64,000 nt of DNA from Peribolospora baueri (Eukaryota > Basidiomycota > Peribolosporomycetes > Peribolosporales > Peribolosporaceae), in the NCBI GenBank assembly GCA_029717555.1, contig JAMDHS010000047.1:1-64000 (forward strand), given 5' to 3'. The position numbers and the translations under genes were made by a program. Every line of letters begins with the position of its first letter. The first letter of the stretch is position 1. This document shows, piece after piece, positions 36,307 to 47,328 of this stretch. The notes beneath the pieces are model-generated. The model had not been told where the DNA came from and ran no database searches. It was given only the letters and a program-made list of their open reading frames with translations.

Positions 36307-36594
36307 CTGTGTTGCATTCCGTCATACTTCCCTCTCCCACCTTCCTTTTCGTCGCGTCATTGTATGTTATCCGCCTCTTTTCACGTCCGGCGTGATTGGA
36401 CGCTGCTGTGCTGCATGGAGCGCGCGGACCGTTGGAGGCGATCCTCCAGCCGTCTCGGCTTGCTCTCCTTGCAACATCCATTTCACCCTCACGCCACCCT
36501 CATGTCACGTCTCATCCCAAATCTTCCATGCGCAAAAGGACCTCACACAGCGAGGTCGATATCAATTCGATGCCGTGGACAGAATAAAGAAAGG

Positions 36595-38343
36595 TCAGGG
36601 CCCGGCGGGCGAGACGCGGAGCATTTCCTCGAAACCGTGGGCGATAGACTGCTTTGCCTAGGCAGGGCATGGGCGAGAAAGGAGTCGGTCAGGTTCGACC
36701 GCCCGTCTCCAATCTTCATGAACAGTTTCTTTAAAGAAAGCTTTCTCTGACGGCCCGCTGTAGCAAGCGGCCGAGCCGCTCACCTTGGGACTGATCGCGC
36801 CTTCGTCAGCGAAGTAGGCCAACAACAACTCTTTGCCCACCCATCCCTCCCATCCAGGAGCCTCGCCCTCGACGGTGCCCAGCTCCTTGCCCTCGTACTC
36901 AATCGTCAGCTTGGGTTTCGATGGCTCTTGCGGGTTGGACGCGCTGGACGAGAAAGCGCCGAGGAGGGCCGTGGTGGCGGAACGGGAGGGTGAAGGAGAT
37001 GGAGAAGGACGAAGGACAAGAACGAAAGCTTTGCCTTTCGGCACGGCACCCTTGGGGAAGATGGACTTGAGCGACTGGAGGGCTGGGCCGAGGGCCTGCG
37101 AGGGAGGATCAAGAAGAGTTTGCATCCCAGGCGAATCGAAAACAAACGGAAGAAAGGATGGGGGTGATTCGACAGATGCATGAAGATTATGGCTCACCTC
37201 TTCGCCCTTCTCGTCCAGCTCTCCCTTCGCTTTGGCCTTCTTGATGCGCCCCTGCACCGCTCGCATCCACCCGTCTCGGAGGTGTTGCCAGTCGGTACTG
37301 CGCACGGGCACTGACCGTCGGCGGAAGAAAAGGGAAGACGGACCAGCGCATCAGTTAGTTCAATCGGTCGGTCACTCTGCAACTTATCGTAAGCTGTTCT
37401 GGCGACGCGGACGCACCGATCCGCATTGCCATCGGCACCCCAGCGTCTATGAGCCTCTTGATCAGTGCTTCGCCTCTATCATCATCGGAAGTCGGTCGGT
37501 CGCCCGCTTTCCCGTCAGAAGAAGGGTAAGAGAGCAGCCGCGTGGCATCGTAGTTCTGTCCACCCGACAGCAAAGAGACTGCCCGTCAACAGGATTTCTA
37601 CGAAAGGATGACAACGGTCAGCGCTTCTCCGAAGCTCTCCGAAGCTCACCCGCCATCCTTCCAGGCACTTGACTCTCTCTTTAAACTTGTTCTCGTCGAC
37701 GTAGAAGCCGGCGACGTAGACGCGGACGGACAGGAAGGAAACCGTGCGTACGCCGAGGCCAACGAGGGTGAGAGGGCCGGAGAAAGCCGAGGAGGAAGAG
37801 AGTCGAAGGACGGAAGGGAATGGAAGGAGAGTGGTCGGATCTGCATGAAAGAGGATGAGTGGAGCGGCGACGGATGAGACCGGGCGCTCAGTGAGACGGA
37901 GACGCTGCCAAGATGGGCGATGACGACGACGCACCGACCCTGACCGCCCCCGCCTCGACCTTGAGCTCGTCCTCGCCGGGCGGCCCCGGGGCAGGTGCGT
38001 CCGCATAGAGTCTAGGGATCCATCCTCCCGGAAATCCATACGGGCCCCCAACGCCGATGCTGCAGCCTCCGTTCTGAGCGCTCGCCCACCCGGCGGAAAC
38101 GAGCACCGCCGCCCCCGCCGCTACGGCCACGGCGAGCCGTCTCCGGCCACCGTTGCCTCCCGCGCCCGATCCTGGGTTAGGACCGACACCTCTTGGGAGA
38201 GGTGGTCGGAAGTGGAGCGAGATGGGTCGGGAGATGTACTGGCCGCGCGCGCCCCCAGGGACACTGTTGGTTCGACGCAGGAAGCGGAGAGCAGCAGCAG
38301 CTGGACGGACTGTGGTCGGACGCACTGCTGTCATCGCCATCAT
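36595..38343 (-). CDS. Chalcone-isomerase-like mitochondrial protein, Aim18/Aim46 family
   Basis: Exons 38343-37935, 37840-37650, 37555-37417, 37310-37198, 37095-36784 and 36657-36595, about 408 residues. The N-terminus is Arg/Ala-rich and acid-free for about 60 residues (mitochondrial presequence). A single hydrophobic segment, RLAVAVAAGAAVLVSAGW, follows. The chalcone-isomerase fold begins at LVGLGVRTVSFLSVRVYVAG and continues through FYVDENKF, MAMRIVPVRSTDWQHLRDG, KGKAFVLVL and ELLLAYFADEGAISPK. Aim18 and Aim46 are inner-membrane proteins of yeast mitochondria reported to bind heme. Flavonoid synthesis is not implied. Joining exon 2 to exon 3 at WR-NYDATR is the only in-frame solution found. 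The stop of REI1 lies only 290 bases away, convergent. Confidence 0.85.
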
Positions 38344-39152
38344 GGTGGAGGATGGGGAGTGACGCTTAAAGTTGTCGACGGCCGTGGATGACAAGGAGAA
38401 GATCGAGTGGGACGCTGTTGAGACAAGAGCGGCTCAGCAGGTCGCCTTTCGTGATCGCTCTTTCCGCAACCGATCGCTTCCGGCGTCCCGGCCAAGACGC
38501 CGTACCGCACCCGTGTCGCAGGCCAATACGGCGACGACGTCAAACGTGGAGAGGCGTGACATTTTGTTCAGGAGCTATAAGGACAACAGATACGGGAGAT
38601 GATCACGACAACAGGGTGGGTCAGGACATTAACGTCCAACCAGAGGAGTCTCGAAAGCGTCCGGAAAAGAGAAGCGTGGAATAGAATGGTCAAGGGTCAC
38701 GTTGGTCGGTGGAAGAAGACCACCGAGAGGCTCGCGAAAGGAGGCGTCTCGTATGGAGAGGCAAAGGTTAGGAAGAAAAGTGAAGAGGAACAGGTACCCG
38801 TTCAGTGAACGATGGCTGGCCGATGGATGTTGGACGACACGCGTACCCGTGCTCAGGATGGCGGATGGGGTTGTCTGCCGTGTTGCTCGGGGAGAGAGGC
38901 CAGCGCAGGTTGCCGTAGCCGCTGCGTGGAGTCGAGATGCGCGGACGAGCAGCCCAACCAGCGAAAAAGGACCTGGTCGGGCCCGACCTGAGCTGAGCGA
39001 TGAGCGATTGGAATACAAGGGCTACGAAAGGAAAATGGCCCCGAAAGAAGAAACGGAAGAGAGGGGGGAGCAAATGATGCCGTGGGGAAGGAAGGGCAAA
39101 ATGGATAGTGCTATCATCCGTCTCCGACGGGCAAGCGCTTTCAGCAAACGCT
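38344..39152. other. Intergenic between two minus-strand genes
   Basis: About 800 bases holding the promoter of the Aim18-like gene and the 3' flank of the GBD/FH3 gene. Reading frames present lack recognisable motifs. Confidence 0.45.
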
Positions 39153-42100
39153 TCACTTCTGCCCGCCCGATGCAGAACGACGCCGGGGGTCGTTGGCGAG
39201 CTTAGACGGTGGCAAGCCGAGGCGTCCACTATCGGCTTGCTGCTGGGCCCGCGCCTCCCACCGCTTGACCGCCGTGCCTACCACGCTGTCCTTCCAACCA
39301 GGACCTTCAGCGTAGGCATTCGGCGGGGGCGGCCGAAGATCCGCGCCCACGCTGGCCTGCACGTCGGCGTGAGAGGTGGACGGGTCGCTATCAGAGTTCG
39401 AGTTCGAGCAGCGCCCGCCGTTGGTGGTATGCGCAGAGGCGGACGAAACGCAAGGAGCAGGACCGGAGCCGTTGCCGGGGCGGGAAAAGTAAGCGGCCGC
39501 GCTAGAGTGGAATTCGGCGACCGTCGCAGTGGAAGGTGGGGTGGTCTGCTCGGTGGCTGCTCCCCACGGAAAGAAGGCGGGCCTAGAGGCCGGGGCCGAG
39601 CCGGGTTGAGAAGGAGGAGCTCGAGGACCGCTGGAGGCAGCAGCTGGAGGAATGGCTGTCTTTATTGGCAAAAGTGGGCCCCCGCGGCTATGGTTTTGAT
39701 GCTGCTCGTTCTCGGAGAGCGAGGGCGATTGCGTCTGTTGGTGCGAAGAGAAAGGCTGGACAGACTTAGAGCCGTCCATAGGAAGCACGGAGGACCAGCG
39801 CTTGTTAATAGGCCGAGGTTCCGGCTGCTGTGCCGCGGCGTCAGTCTGAGAAGCTTTGCATTGAGGCCGAGTTGGAGACTGAGCAGGGGGTGCACGGTGG
39901 GTCCTCCTCTGCCCTTCCCTCTCCTGCGCCTCGTCTCCAGTCGACAAACCCGGGCCCGATCCCGAGCCCGCTGCAGCCGCAGGAGCAGCCGGAGGCGAGA
40001 GGCTAAGCGCTCCGCCCAAGCTGATGGGGGGGAGCATGCCCCTGTCCTTCCTGAGCCTGTTCGCATCCCGACGGGGGCTAGCGAGCCAGTCGGTAACAAT
40101 GAGAGGCAAGGCGTACGCGGCTTCCCGAGCAAGGTGTATGAATTGGGCGAGTTCGAGGTGGAGGGGCATGTAGTAGGTCTGCGAAGACTTGCGCAAGGTC
40201 TACCCGCGGTGGATTCGGTAACGGCCGAGCGTTAAGGATTCAACGGTCGTTCACTGAGGTGATCGAACTAGGCCTCGGCTGGTATCGTGAATCCGAGACT
40301 CACCAGGATGATGCGTTCCATCCCGCTCGCCATGAGCTCCTTGTAGTACTCGTACGCCTCAGATCCCGGTTCCGCACGTCGCCCCGCCAGCTTGTCCCTA
40401 TAGGCGAGCGCCCTACCGAGCATGTTCATGAGGCGGAAATTGGAAGTCTGGATAGATTCCACGGCACCAAATGAAGACCGTCAGAGTTTTGTGATATCTC
40501 GTCCTAATTCGAAGGAGAGACGCAAGGTCGCAGCGTTGATAGAGAGAAAAGATGGACGCTCACCAGGTATCCCATGGCCTCGAACTCGACGCCGCCAGTC
40601 ATACCCCCAGGCACCTTGGGCCCGACGACCTCCTCCCTCTCCTCCTCTGACATGTCCTCCCACCTCCAAAACCTATTGTCACGATGGCAGAACACCCAGA
40701 AATAATCTCTGCACACACCGGCCACCTCCAGGAGGTAGTGCTTGAACGGCCTTGGAATGTGAGCGGAGGTGATGAAATCGTGGGCGGATTCGAGAGTAGG
40801 GTCCGGCGGGTTGAGGAGCAAGGAACGGACGAAGGAGGCGGCGTTGCGGTGGGCCGACAAGGAAGGGGCGCTGTCGCTCGACGGCAAAGACGAGGAATCG
40901 GGATAGAGGTCGAATATGGTTGCGAGAAGGTCGGTGATGAGCTTGCGTGTGGCCAGGTCTCCCGGCTTCTTTTCGCCCATGAGGAGGTCCATGAGCGGTT
41001 TAAAGGGCGCCGGGGAGGAGGAGCGCAGGGCCGCAAGGCCGGTCTGTCGCAGCGGAGTGAGCGGGATATGAGAGGATGGGTCAACATCGGGCAACTGTCG
41101 TGGGACGTGCGACGGAAACCAGAGTCCAGGTAGACCGCTCGCCTCACCTCAGTGGTAGGCAGCGCAACAAAGCACCTCAAAAGCTCGTGAAGGAGCTTAT
41201 CGTCGTGTTGCTCCTCCCGCCACTCTACGCCCAAGATCTCATTCAAGCGATCCAAAAGTCCTGCGTAGCCGCCGAAGCGGACAAAGTCGTCCAGCCAGCT
41301 GTATCGGGGATGAACGGGATCAAGATCGGTTATCAGCAAAGCTGGGCGCACCGACGTCCTCACGCCTGTCTTACTATCCCTGCAGGAAGCGACGAACGAA
41401 CAACGCGCATGTGGAGAAAAACAAGGAAAGCATCTACGCCGCGTCGACTCACCCGACGCTCTCGTTCCTCAAAAGCACTCTCAGCTTTTTCACGGGCCCC
41501 AGGTCCATCTGCACGCTTTTGCCAGTCTTGAGGAAGAGGGCAAAGAAGGCAGGGTTCTGTTCTTCCTTCTTCATCCCCGAACCTCCGATGCCGCCGAGGA
41601 GCAATTTGCCGCCGGCTCCAGAGCCAGTGCCATCGCCGCTCGTCGCTCGAGATTCACGCCCGTTGAGAGGGAGGAGCAGGCCCCTTCCGACGGAGGCGGA
41701 GCGAGGCCGACGCTTGCCCTGCTGCTTCTCCTCGTGCTTTTGATGATGGCAGTGTGCTGCGGCTTGGAGGGCGGCTTGGAGGGCGTCTTCTCCGGCGGCG
41801 GGACCGAACGTGGTGTTGCTCAACAAGGACGCGGTGGACATGCCGCGAGGGTCTGGAGAAGCGGGCGTTGGGGGGAGCGGACCATCGTTGACAACGGCGG
41901 TGGTAGATTGAACGCTCGTGGAGCGAGATCCTGGACCCGACCCTATCGGTCGTCGCCGCGAGCCTTCCGGTTCGCCGAAGAGGCTTGCCCGGTTGGGCGG
42001 CGGCGGGAGCTCTTGATCGGTCGTACTCTTTGTATTCTTCTCGTCCGTTCCCGCTTGGCCATAGTCCAAACCGCTGTCTCGCGCCCCAACCCCGACGCCC

Positions 42101-43250
42101 TGGCCTGCCAGGAACGCCCTCAGCTTCGCCTCGTCTTGTTCGGTGTCCTCGTCCGAGTCTCCCTCGTCGCCATATTCTTCCGGGTTGAGTCCATTGAGAA
42201 CGATGTGGCCGCTGCTCTTAGATTTCCTTAAGAGCGGACCCGGGATGGAGCGCCGCTTGCGAGGCGATGCCTTGTTGTTGGGGTCAGCGTTAATGCCTTT
42301 GGTGGATGGGTGGAAAAAGGAGGCGGCGTTGGGTGCGCGGTTGTTCATCGCGCCCCGAAGCATCGCTTCTTTGACGGGCCGCTTGAGTGTCGAGAGCTTT
42401 ACGCGAAGCGCCGGGGGCACTTGCATCTCGTTCTGGCGAGTGGGAGGCGCAAGTGGAAAGGTCATGAAAGGGTTTTGGAGACAGTCCAAGATGTTTCGGA
42501 TGCTTGTATCATGAAACGGAAACTTACCATCAGGTCTTCAAACCTTTCGTTCACGTCCCGCACTTCATCTCGGCGCTTCTCCTCCTCCCTGGCGCCATTA
42601 GCGCCTGTACCAGTGCTCCGGGCGTAGCCCGAAGACTGCGCCCTCTGGTGCGTTGGCCGAGAGCTTGTCGTAGTTGTCTTGTCGCTCTTACCAGAGCCGG
42701 GAGCATCGACAGAAGCGTGGCCGTGCGTAGCATGATGAGCACAGATCGGCAGGGGTGCCATGTTATCACCATCGGTTTCATTTGAGTGTGACGAAGAAAA
42801 CGGGACACTGGAAAGGATGAACGCCGACTTTGGGCGCGGGCGGCGGTTCTCCTTCTCCTTTTCCTTCTCCTCCCCGTTCACCAGCTGCCAATCATCTAAA
42901 GCGCCCTGCGGCTCCCGTTTCTGAGGTTGCTGGGATCCAGGAGGACGACGACCGGAAGGCCTCATGCGCGAAGCCTTGATCTTGGGCCCCTCATCGTCCT
43001 TCGCTTCCAAAGCCCCCAACCTGGCTGCCACAAGAGCAGTGCCGGCGCTGACGCTGCGTTTGTGGCTCGCGGGGTCGACCTTGGCGTGAGAGCGACCGCG
43101 CTGAGCTTCGGCTTTGGCCTGTTCGCGAAGACGACGGAGCTCGTCGGCAGACGGGCCTTGAAAGCCGGAGCGGTGGATGGGAGGGCTGATGGGGGAGCTG
43201 ATCTGCGCCTTGGTGGGCGAGGAAGGCGCGCGCGTGAACAAGGCGTGCAT
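39153..43250 (-). CDS. GBD/FH3 (formin-regulatory) domain protein without FH1-FH2
   Basis: Exons 43250-42528, 42432-41453, 41379-41148, 41043-40564, 40447-40304 and 40199-39153, about 1201 residues. The N-terminal 230 residues are basic and disordered. Joining exons 1 and 2 gives FEDLMNEMQVPPALRVKL then LKRPVKEAML, the Rho-GTPase-binding signature of diaphanous formins. A disordered insert of about 250 residues follows. The armadillo-like FH3 region then resumes with FVRFGGYAGLLDRLNEILG, HELLRCFVALPTT, LITDLLATIFDLYP and YLLEVAGVCRDYFWVF. The last 300 residues are Pro/Ser-rich and disordered. No FH1 polyproline-FH2 actin nucleating domain follows, so this is probably a Rho effector or scaffold rather than a formin. 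The start at 43250 is the first good methionine before the conserved part. Intron 1 was chosen over a 25-base alternative because only it keeps the frame. Confidence 0.75.
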
Positions 43251-43638
43251 GGCGGTTCTTCCAGCAGAGGTGCTCGCTACGTGTTGGTCTGCGTCGAGTC
43301 GTTCCAAAGGCGGCCGCCCATATCTATTCGACGTCGCATCTCTCGTTGACCTGCCATCTATCCAAACACCGCACCCCGTGCCGCAGCAGCCTCTCACTCT
43401 CCCTGGCGCGTCGAGCCGCGTCGCCAGCGCCTCATCAGCTGATAACCCTACAGTCGGACCTCGTTGCTCGCCGCAGCCAACCCACTTCGTCCATAATAGA
43501 ACAGGCCGGCGCACTAGGACACAAACTCCTCTTCCTGATAAACCAAGGGACGTATTCAGGTGGTCACCACTGAGAATAAAAATATGGCAGGCGAGGATCC
43601 ATGGCGAGACCATGTCTTTCGCTCGATCACAACCACTT
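43251..43638. other. Promoter side of the GBD/FH3 gene
   Basis: About 390 bases between the start codon of the GBD/FH3 gene and the 5S gene. No other feature was recognised. Confidence 0.45.
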
Positions 43639-43758
43639 ACATCTGCGGCCATAGGACCATGAAAGCACTGCATCCCGTCCGATCTGCAAAGTTAAGCATG
43701 GTACCGTTGAGTCAGTACTGCGGTGGGGGACCACGCGGGAATCCTCAATGCTGCAGTT
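43639..43758 (+). rRNA. 5S ribosomal RNA
   Basis: The sequence has the fungal 5S layout over about 120 bases. GGCCATAGGACC is the 5' part. GCATCCCGTCCGATCTGC is loop B to helix III. AAGTTAAGC is the internal A-box. GGTGGGGGACCACGCGGGAA holds the C-box and helix IV. The ends (ATCTGCGGC with GCTGCAGT) pair to form helix I with G-U pairs. It is followed by TTTCTTATTTC and a run of T's at 43768-43775, a normal polymerase III terminator. The gene lies alone between protein genes, so 5S genes here are at least partly dispersed. The precise 5' end is uncertain by one or two bases. Confidence 0.93.
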
Positions 43759-44313
43759 TCTTATTTCTTTTTTTATCCTTTTTACTTGGCTCATTCATCT
43801 ACCAGTAACAGGAGGAGCCACAGGGAAACGGACCAGGAACATGCAAGCGCGGTGCCAGTCTCGTCTGTGGGGCTGCTGAGAATCTACGGGGGCATAGATA
43901 GCACTTGGAACACCGAACTAGACATCGTACAACACGGTGAGGTGAACGACGACACGCCGGCATGGAAGGCGGGCGATCGAGATCTTGCTGACATGTCGTT
44001 GACCTCGCGTGAGCATGACGGTGACGGCAACATCGGGAAATTCGCTCATTCCCTCTCCCAGCCCCTACGGCAAGCTGTAGATTGGCGGCGGGGTAAGTAC
44101 AGACGGAGGGAACCATAAAACGGGCGGGCGCACAGAAGGGAAGGGGTATACCAAAAACAGGCGGAAAAAAAGCGAACCGGAGACGTCGTCCTTCGTCCGC
44201 AGAGCGTCGATCGAATTGGGCATGAAAGGGGTAGATAAGGAGAAGAAAAAAAAAAGAAAAAAAAAAAAAAGAAAAAACCTTGGATGGTAGTGCACGGAAG
44301 ACGACCGTGAAGC
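43759..44313. other. Intergenic, 5S terminator and 3' flank of GH17-like gene
   Basis: Begins with the T-rich 5S terminator. It also contains an A-rich tract at 44245-44276, near the 3' end of the GH17-like gene. No gene was recognised. Confidence 0.5.
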
Positions 44314-46225
44314 TCAGCAGTGCGTCCGGGCCTTGAAAAGGAACTTCATGGTCCCGTTGACGTCGTAGATGCCATATCTGGCCGCGCGAGGAAGAGGGAG
44401 CGGAAGGAGAGAGAAGACCACCGTCAGCGTTGATCCACTCGCCCTAGTCCGAGCACGGAAAAGAGCATACGTCGCCCCGACAAAACGGAACTCAGCGAAT
44501 TTGCCATCCACCCTACTCACCCCGGCTCCATGCTGTCCGAGTAGATGTGAGCGAACCAGCCGACGCCACCGGTGCCGGGGAGGACGGACTTGAAGTACGG
44601 GCAATGCTTGTCAAGGAGCCTGTAGTACGCCTTGGAGAGGTGGGGAAGAAAGGAAAAGGAAGGAGTGAGCATGACCGGGTTAGGCGACGCGAAGCTAGGT
44701 TATGGTCCGTCCGTCCGGCTCACCGCTTCGTTCTTCACGTCCGCCACAGCGTAGATGCTGTTGTTCTGCACAGATGGGGACGTGACTGAGGGCCAACCGT
44801 TCTTCACGGGGCCGGAGTGGACGGGTGAGAAAAAAAACGCGAAGTGAGAAGGGAGAGCCGAGCCGAATCGCACTCGCATCGCAGCGGGCAAGCAGCGTGC
44901 GAACGGATGAGACGACGTCCATCGCGCTCACTTCGTCAAGGTACATCTTCTTGCCGTTCCCGTGGTCGATGAAAAAGGCCAGGTTCTTATCGACGACGAT
45001 GGGCCAGGCCTTGTCCGCTGAGGAACCGGACCGTGCGAGTGGGAAGAAACGGAAAAGCGATCAGTAGCCGTCGGATGAGGGGCCTCCCCTCCCGGCCGCC
45101 CATTACGACTCAACCGGTGGAAGCGTCCTGATCGAAGAAGGGCAACATGTGGATGTTGATCCAGTCGATCGCGTCCAAGACGTCCTGGGCACCTCCCCTC
45201 TCCTCGTACCCGTACGCCAGTTCGCTGACGGTGACCCGGATCCCAAGGTCGCTCAGATTGGCCTTGGCGGCGTACACCTGCTGGGCGAGCTGCTGGTGGG
45301 GGAGGACGTTGTCGAAGAGGGGCTCGGAGCCGAACTGGACTACCCGCACTACGAACTGGGCCATGGGGTTGGTGTGGAGGGTGTGGAAGAGCGAGTCGCG
45401 GCGAGTGATCCAGATGTCTGAGCCGTCGAAGCCAAACTGCCGGGGGGGCGCAGACGGGAGGCGGAGCGCACGGAGAAAGAAGGGGTAAAAAAGGAGGTTT
45501 GCGGCGAAATTCGAAAGCGGAGCGACGACGGCACGAGCCTCGGCGGAAGGAAGGACCCACCCAGACGAGAGCGTGCACGCCCAAGCCGTTGTTCCAAGCG
45601 GCCTGGATGAGATTGTCCCTGCGAGAGGCGGGCAAAGCGAGGCAAGGTGCAGGCGCGGGTAAGTCGAGCGTCAAGGAGGAAACCGGAGGGAGCGGAGGGT
45701 ATGCAGTGACGCACATGAATCCCTCGTCATCGCAGGCGCCATAGAGCCTAACGTATCTCGAGTCGAAGTGGTAGCGAATGTCGGCAAAGTCAGCGTTGAG
45801 CTTTTCGGGGGATTGGCCTGCCGATCGTGGAGGGGGAGAGGCCAAAGGTGAGAGGGATGAATCGAGAGCGTTCGTCTACCTGCTGCCAGGGAAAGCCGCT
45901 CACAGGCGGAGACCTCGTAACTGAAGCCAAGGAACGCGTACTCGTCGCGGTCATCGCACCACCACCCGTCCAACGTCTCGGGGGGAGCCAAAGGCATGCT
46001 GAAGGAGAGAGCAGGGAAACAGGATGGGTAGACGGCCCCGTTCATGTCCACTCGGCTGTCCGCCGATGAGGCGTTCGCCGCTCGAGGAACAGCGATAGCG
46101 GGCACAGCTGGAGGATCGGGAAGGCGCGCAGGACTGGGTCGAGCGCAAGCCGGCAGAGCGCCGAGAAGGAGGGAGAGCGCGACGAGGCATGTGAGCGGAA
46201 GCGACAACAAGAGTCGGCGAACCAT
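44314..46225 (-). CDS. Secreted GH17-like glycoside hydrolase (endo-beta-1,3-glucanase-like)
   Basis: Eight exons: 46225-45904, 45817-45715, 45618-45561, 45436-45115, 45017-44932, 44801-44724, 44630-44521 and 44377-44314, about 380 residues. A signal peptide is clear (LLLSLPLTCLVALSLLLGAL then AC). The barrel motifs follow in order: RYVRLYGACDDEG, QAAWNNGLGVHALVW, VVQFGSEPLFD, VTVSELAYGY with the probable acid/base glutamate, WINIHMLPFF, and MYLDE-NGWPS, where the joined exons give the conserved nucleophile region of family 17. The C-terminal part is short, with no GPI signal or Ser/Thr-rich stalk. It most likely acts on cell-wall beta-1,3-glucan. It is divergent from yeast Bgl2 and Scw proteins, so the exact substrate is open. 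Confidence 0.78.
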
Positions 46226-46781
46226 GGTCACGAGCGAGCTAAAAGGGAAAGTGAGAAAAGGTAGAGAAGCGGCGGCGTGTGCAAGGGAGGTGGACAAGGC
46301 AGGACGAAGTGAGTGAGGGTCGTACGGGACGAAGGAAGGGATGGTCGGAGAGGGTCCAAGGCAAAAGACGGTCAACGCCGTCTACGCCGTCGGCCTATTC
46401 AACTCTTCTCCTTGTCCCAGGCGGGGATGGAAGAGGGACATGCTAATTGCTAGCAAGGAATCCTCCCTCCGGTCATGCCGTCCCCGTCGTTTCCACAGGG
46501 TATTAGCGGCGTGCAGGCAGGCACGCCGTCGTGTGCCTGCCCCCTCGGCCGCGCTCGTGACTTGTCGTCTGCGAACGGGCCAACCGGCGACGCAGCCCAG
46601 CGTCGATTGTAGGCGATGTGCCGTCGTAGACAAAGCAAAACGACACCGACAACGACTGCACGGGCGTGAGCTTGACGGAGGGCAGGCCGGCGGAGCCAGA
46701 GTCGCGGAGGGGCCCCACCTCGATCGGCCGTGTCATCGCTCCGGAAAAAAAAGATAAAATAAGAAACTAAAAAGCAAAAAA
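46226..46781. other. Intergenic upstream of GH17-like gene
   Basis: About 550 bases between the GH17-like start and the tRNA. The end next to the tRNA is A-rich on the + strand, which is a T-rich terminator for the minus-strand tRNA. Nothing else was recognised. Confidence 0.5.
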
Positions 46782-46878
46782 CGACGCCTGCAGGATTCGA
46801 ACCTGCGCCCACATAGTGGACGACCTCGCAACTTTGCAGTATAGCAGGGCCGCGCGTTAACCACTCCGCCAAAGCGTC
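46782..46878 (-). tRNA. tRNA-Ser(GCU) with a 15-base intron
   Basis: Read on the minus strand, GACGCTT pairs with AGGCGTC as the acceptor stem, with discriminator G as in serine tRNAs. The D-arm contains GAGTGGTTAACGC. The anticodon stem CGGCC/GGTCG encloses CTGCTA, a 15-base insert (TACTGCAAAGTTGCG) and a final A. This makes the anticodon GCU, with the intron one base 3' of the anticodon. A long variable arm (CCAC-TAT-GTGG) marks a class II tRNA. The T-arm is GCAGGTTCGAATCCTGC. A run of T's follows as the polymerase III terminator. Confidence 0.93.
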
Positions 46879-47328
46879 CTTGGTTAAAGCTTCTTTTGCT
46901 TCATCGTACTTAAACCCGCTTTACATTAACAGTTTGCCGTTGATGGCGTCGGAGGAGACTGACTTGGGTCAGGGCGGTGCACGGCGCCTATCGGAACAGA
47001 GCCAATGTGCGACCATGCTGTTTGTGCAGCACACTGCACGCCAAGCTCTACGCTACTGGCCGCTGCACAACGCCCACCATTCCATCCTTCATGCGGTCGA
47101 CCTGCGAGCAGACCGTTCGCTTAGACGACGAGGACGGGTCGTGGGCTAGCCAGCCGAACCGGCGGTGGCGCACGGTCGGCTGACGCAAACTGGACGAACA
47201 GGGACCCAAATGCCACTCACTGGTCGAGTCGAGCCCTCCAAAGGCCAGCTTAATAAGAGGCCAGGAGCCAGCCCAGGCCGTCGACCGCCCCCACTCTTCT
47301 CCTTCTCCACCTCGTTCCTCACCCGAGC
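46879..47328. other. Intergenic between tRNA and sulfotransferase-like gene
   Basis: About 450 bases with the promoter of the next gene. No other feature was recognised. Confidence 0.45.

Noticed and set aside
42489-42527. A 25-base intron in the GBD/FH3 gene
   Set aside because: It is too short and leaves the wrong phase; the acceptor at 42433-42434 gives a normal 95-base intron in frame and completes the GBD motif.
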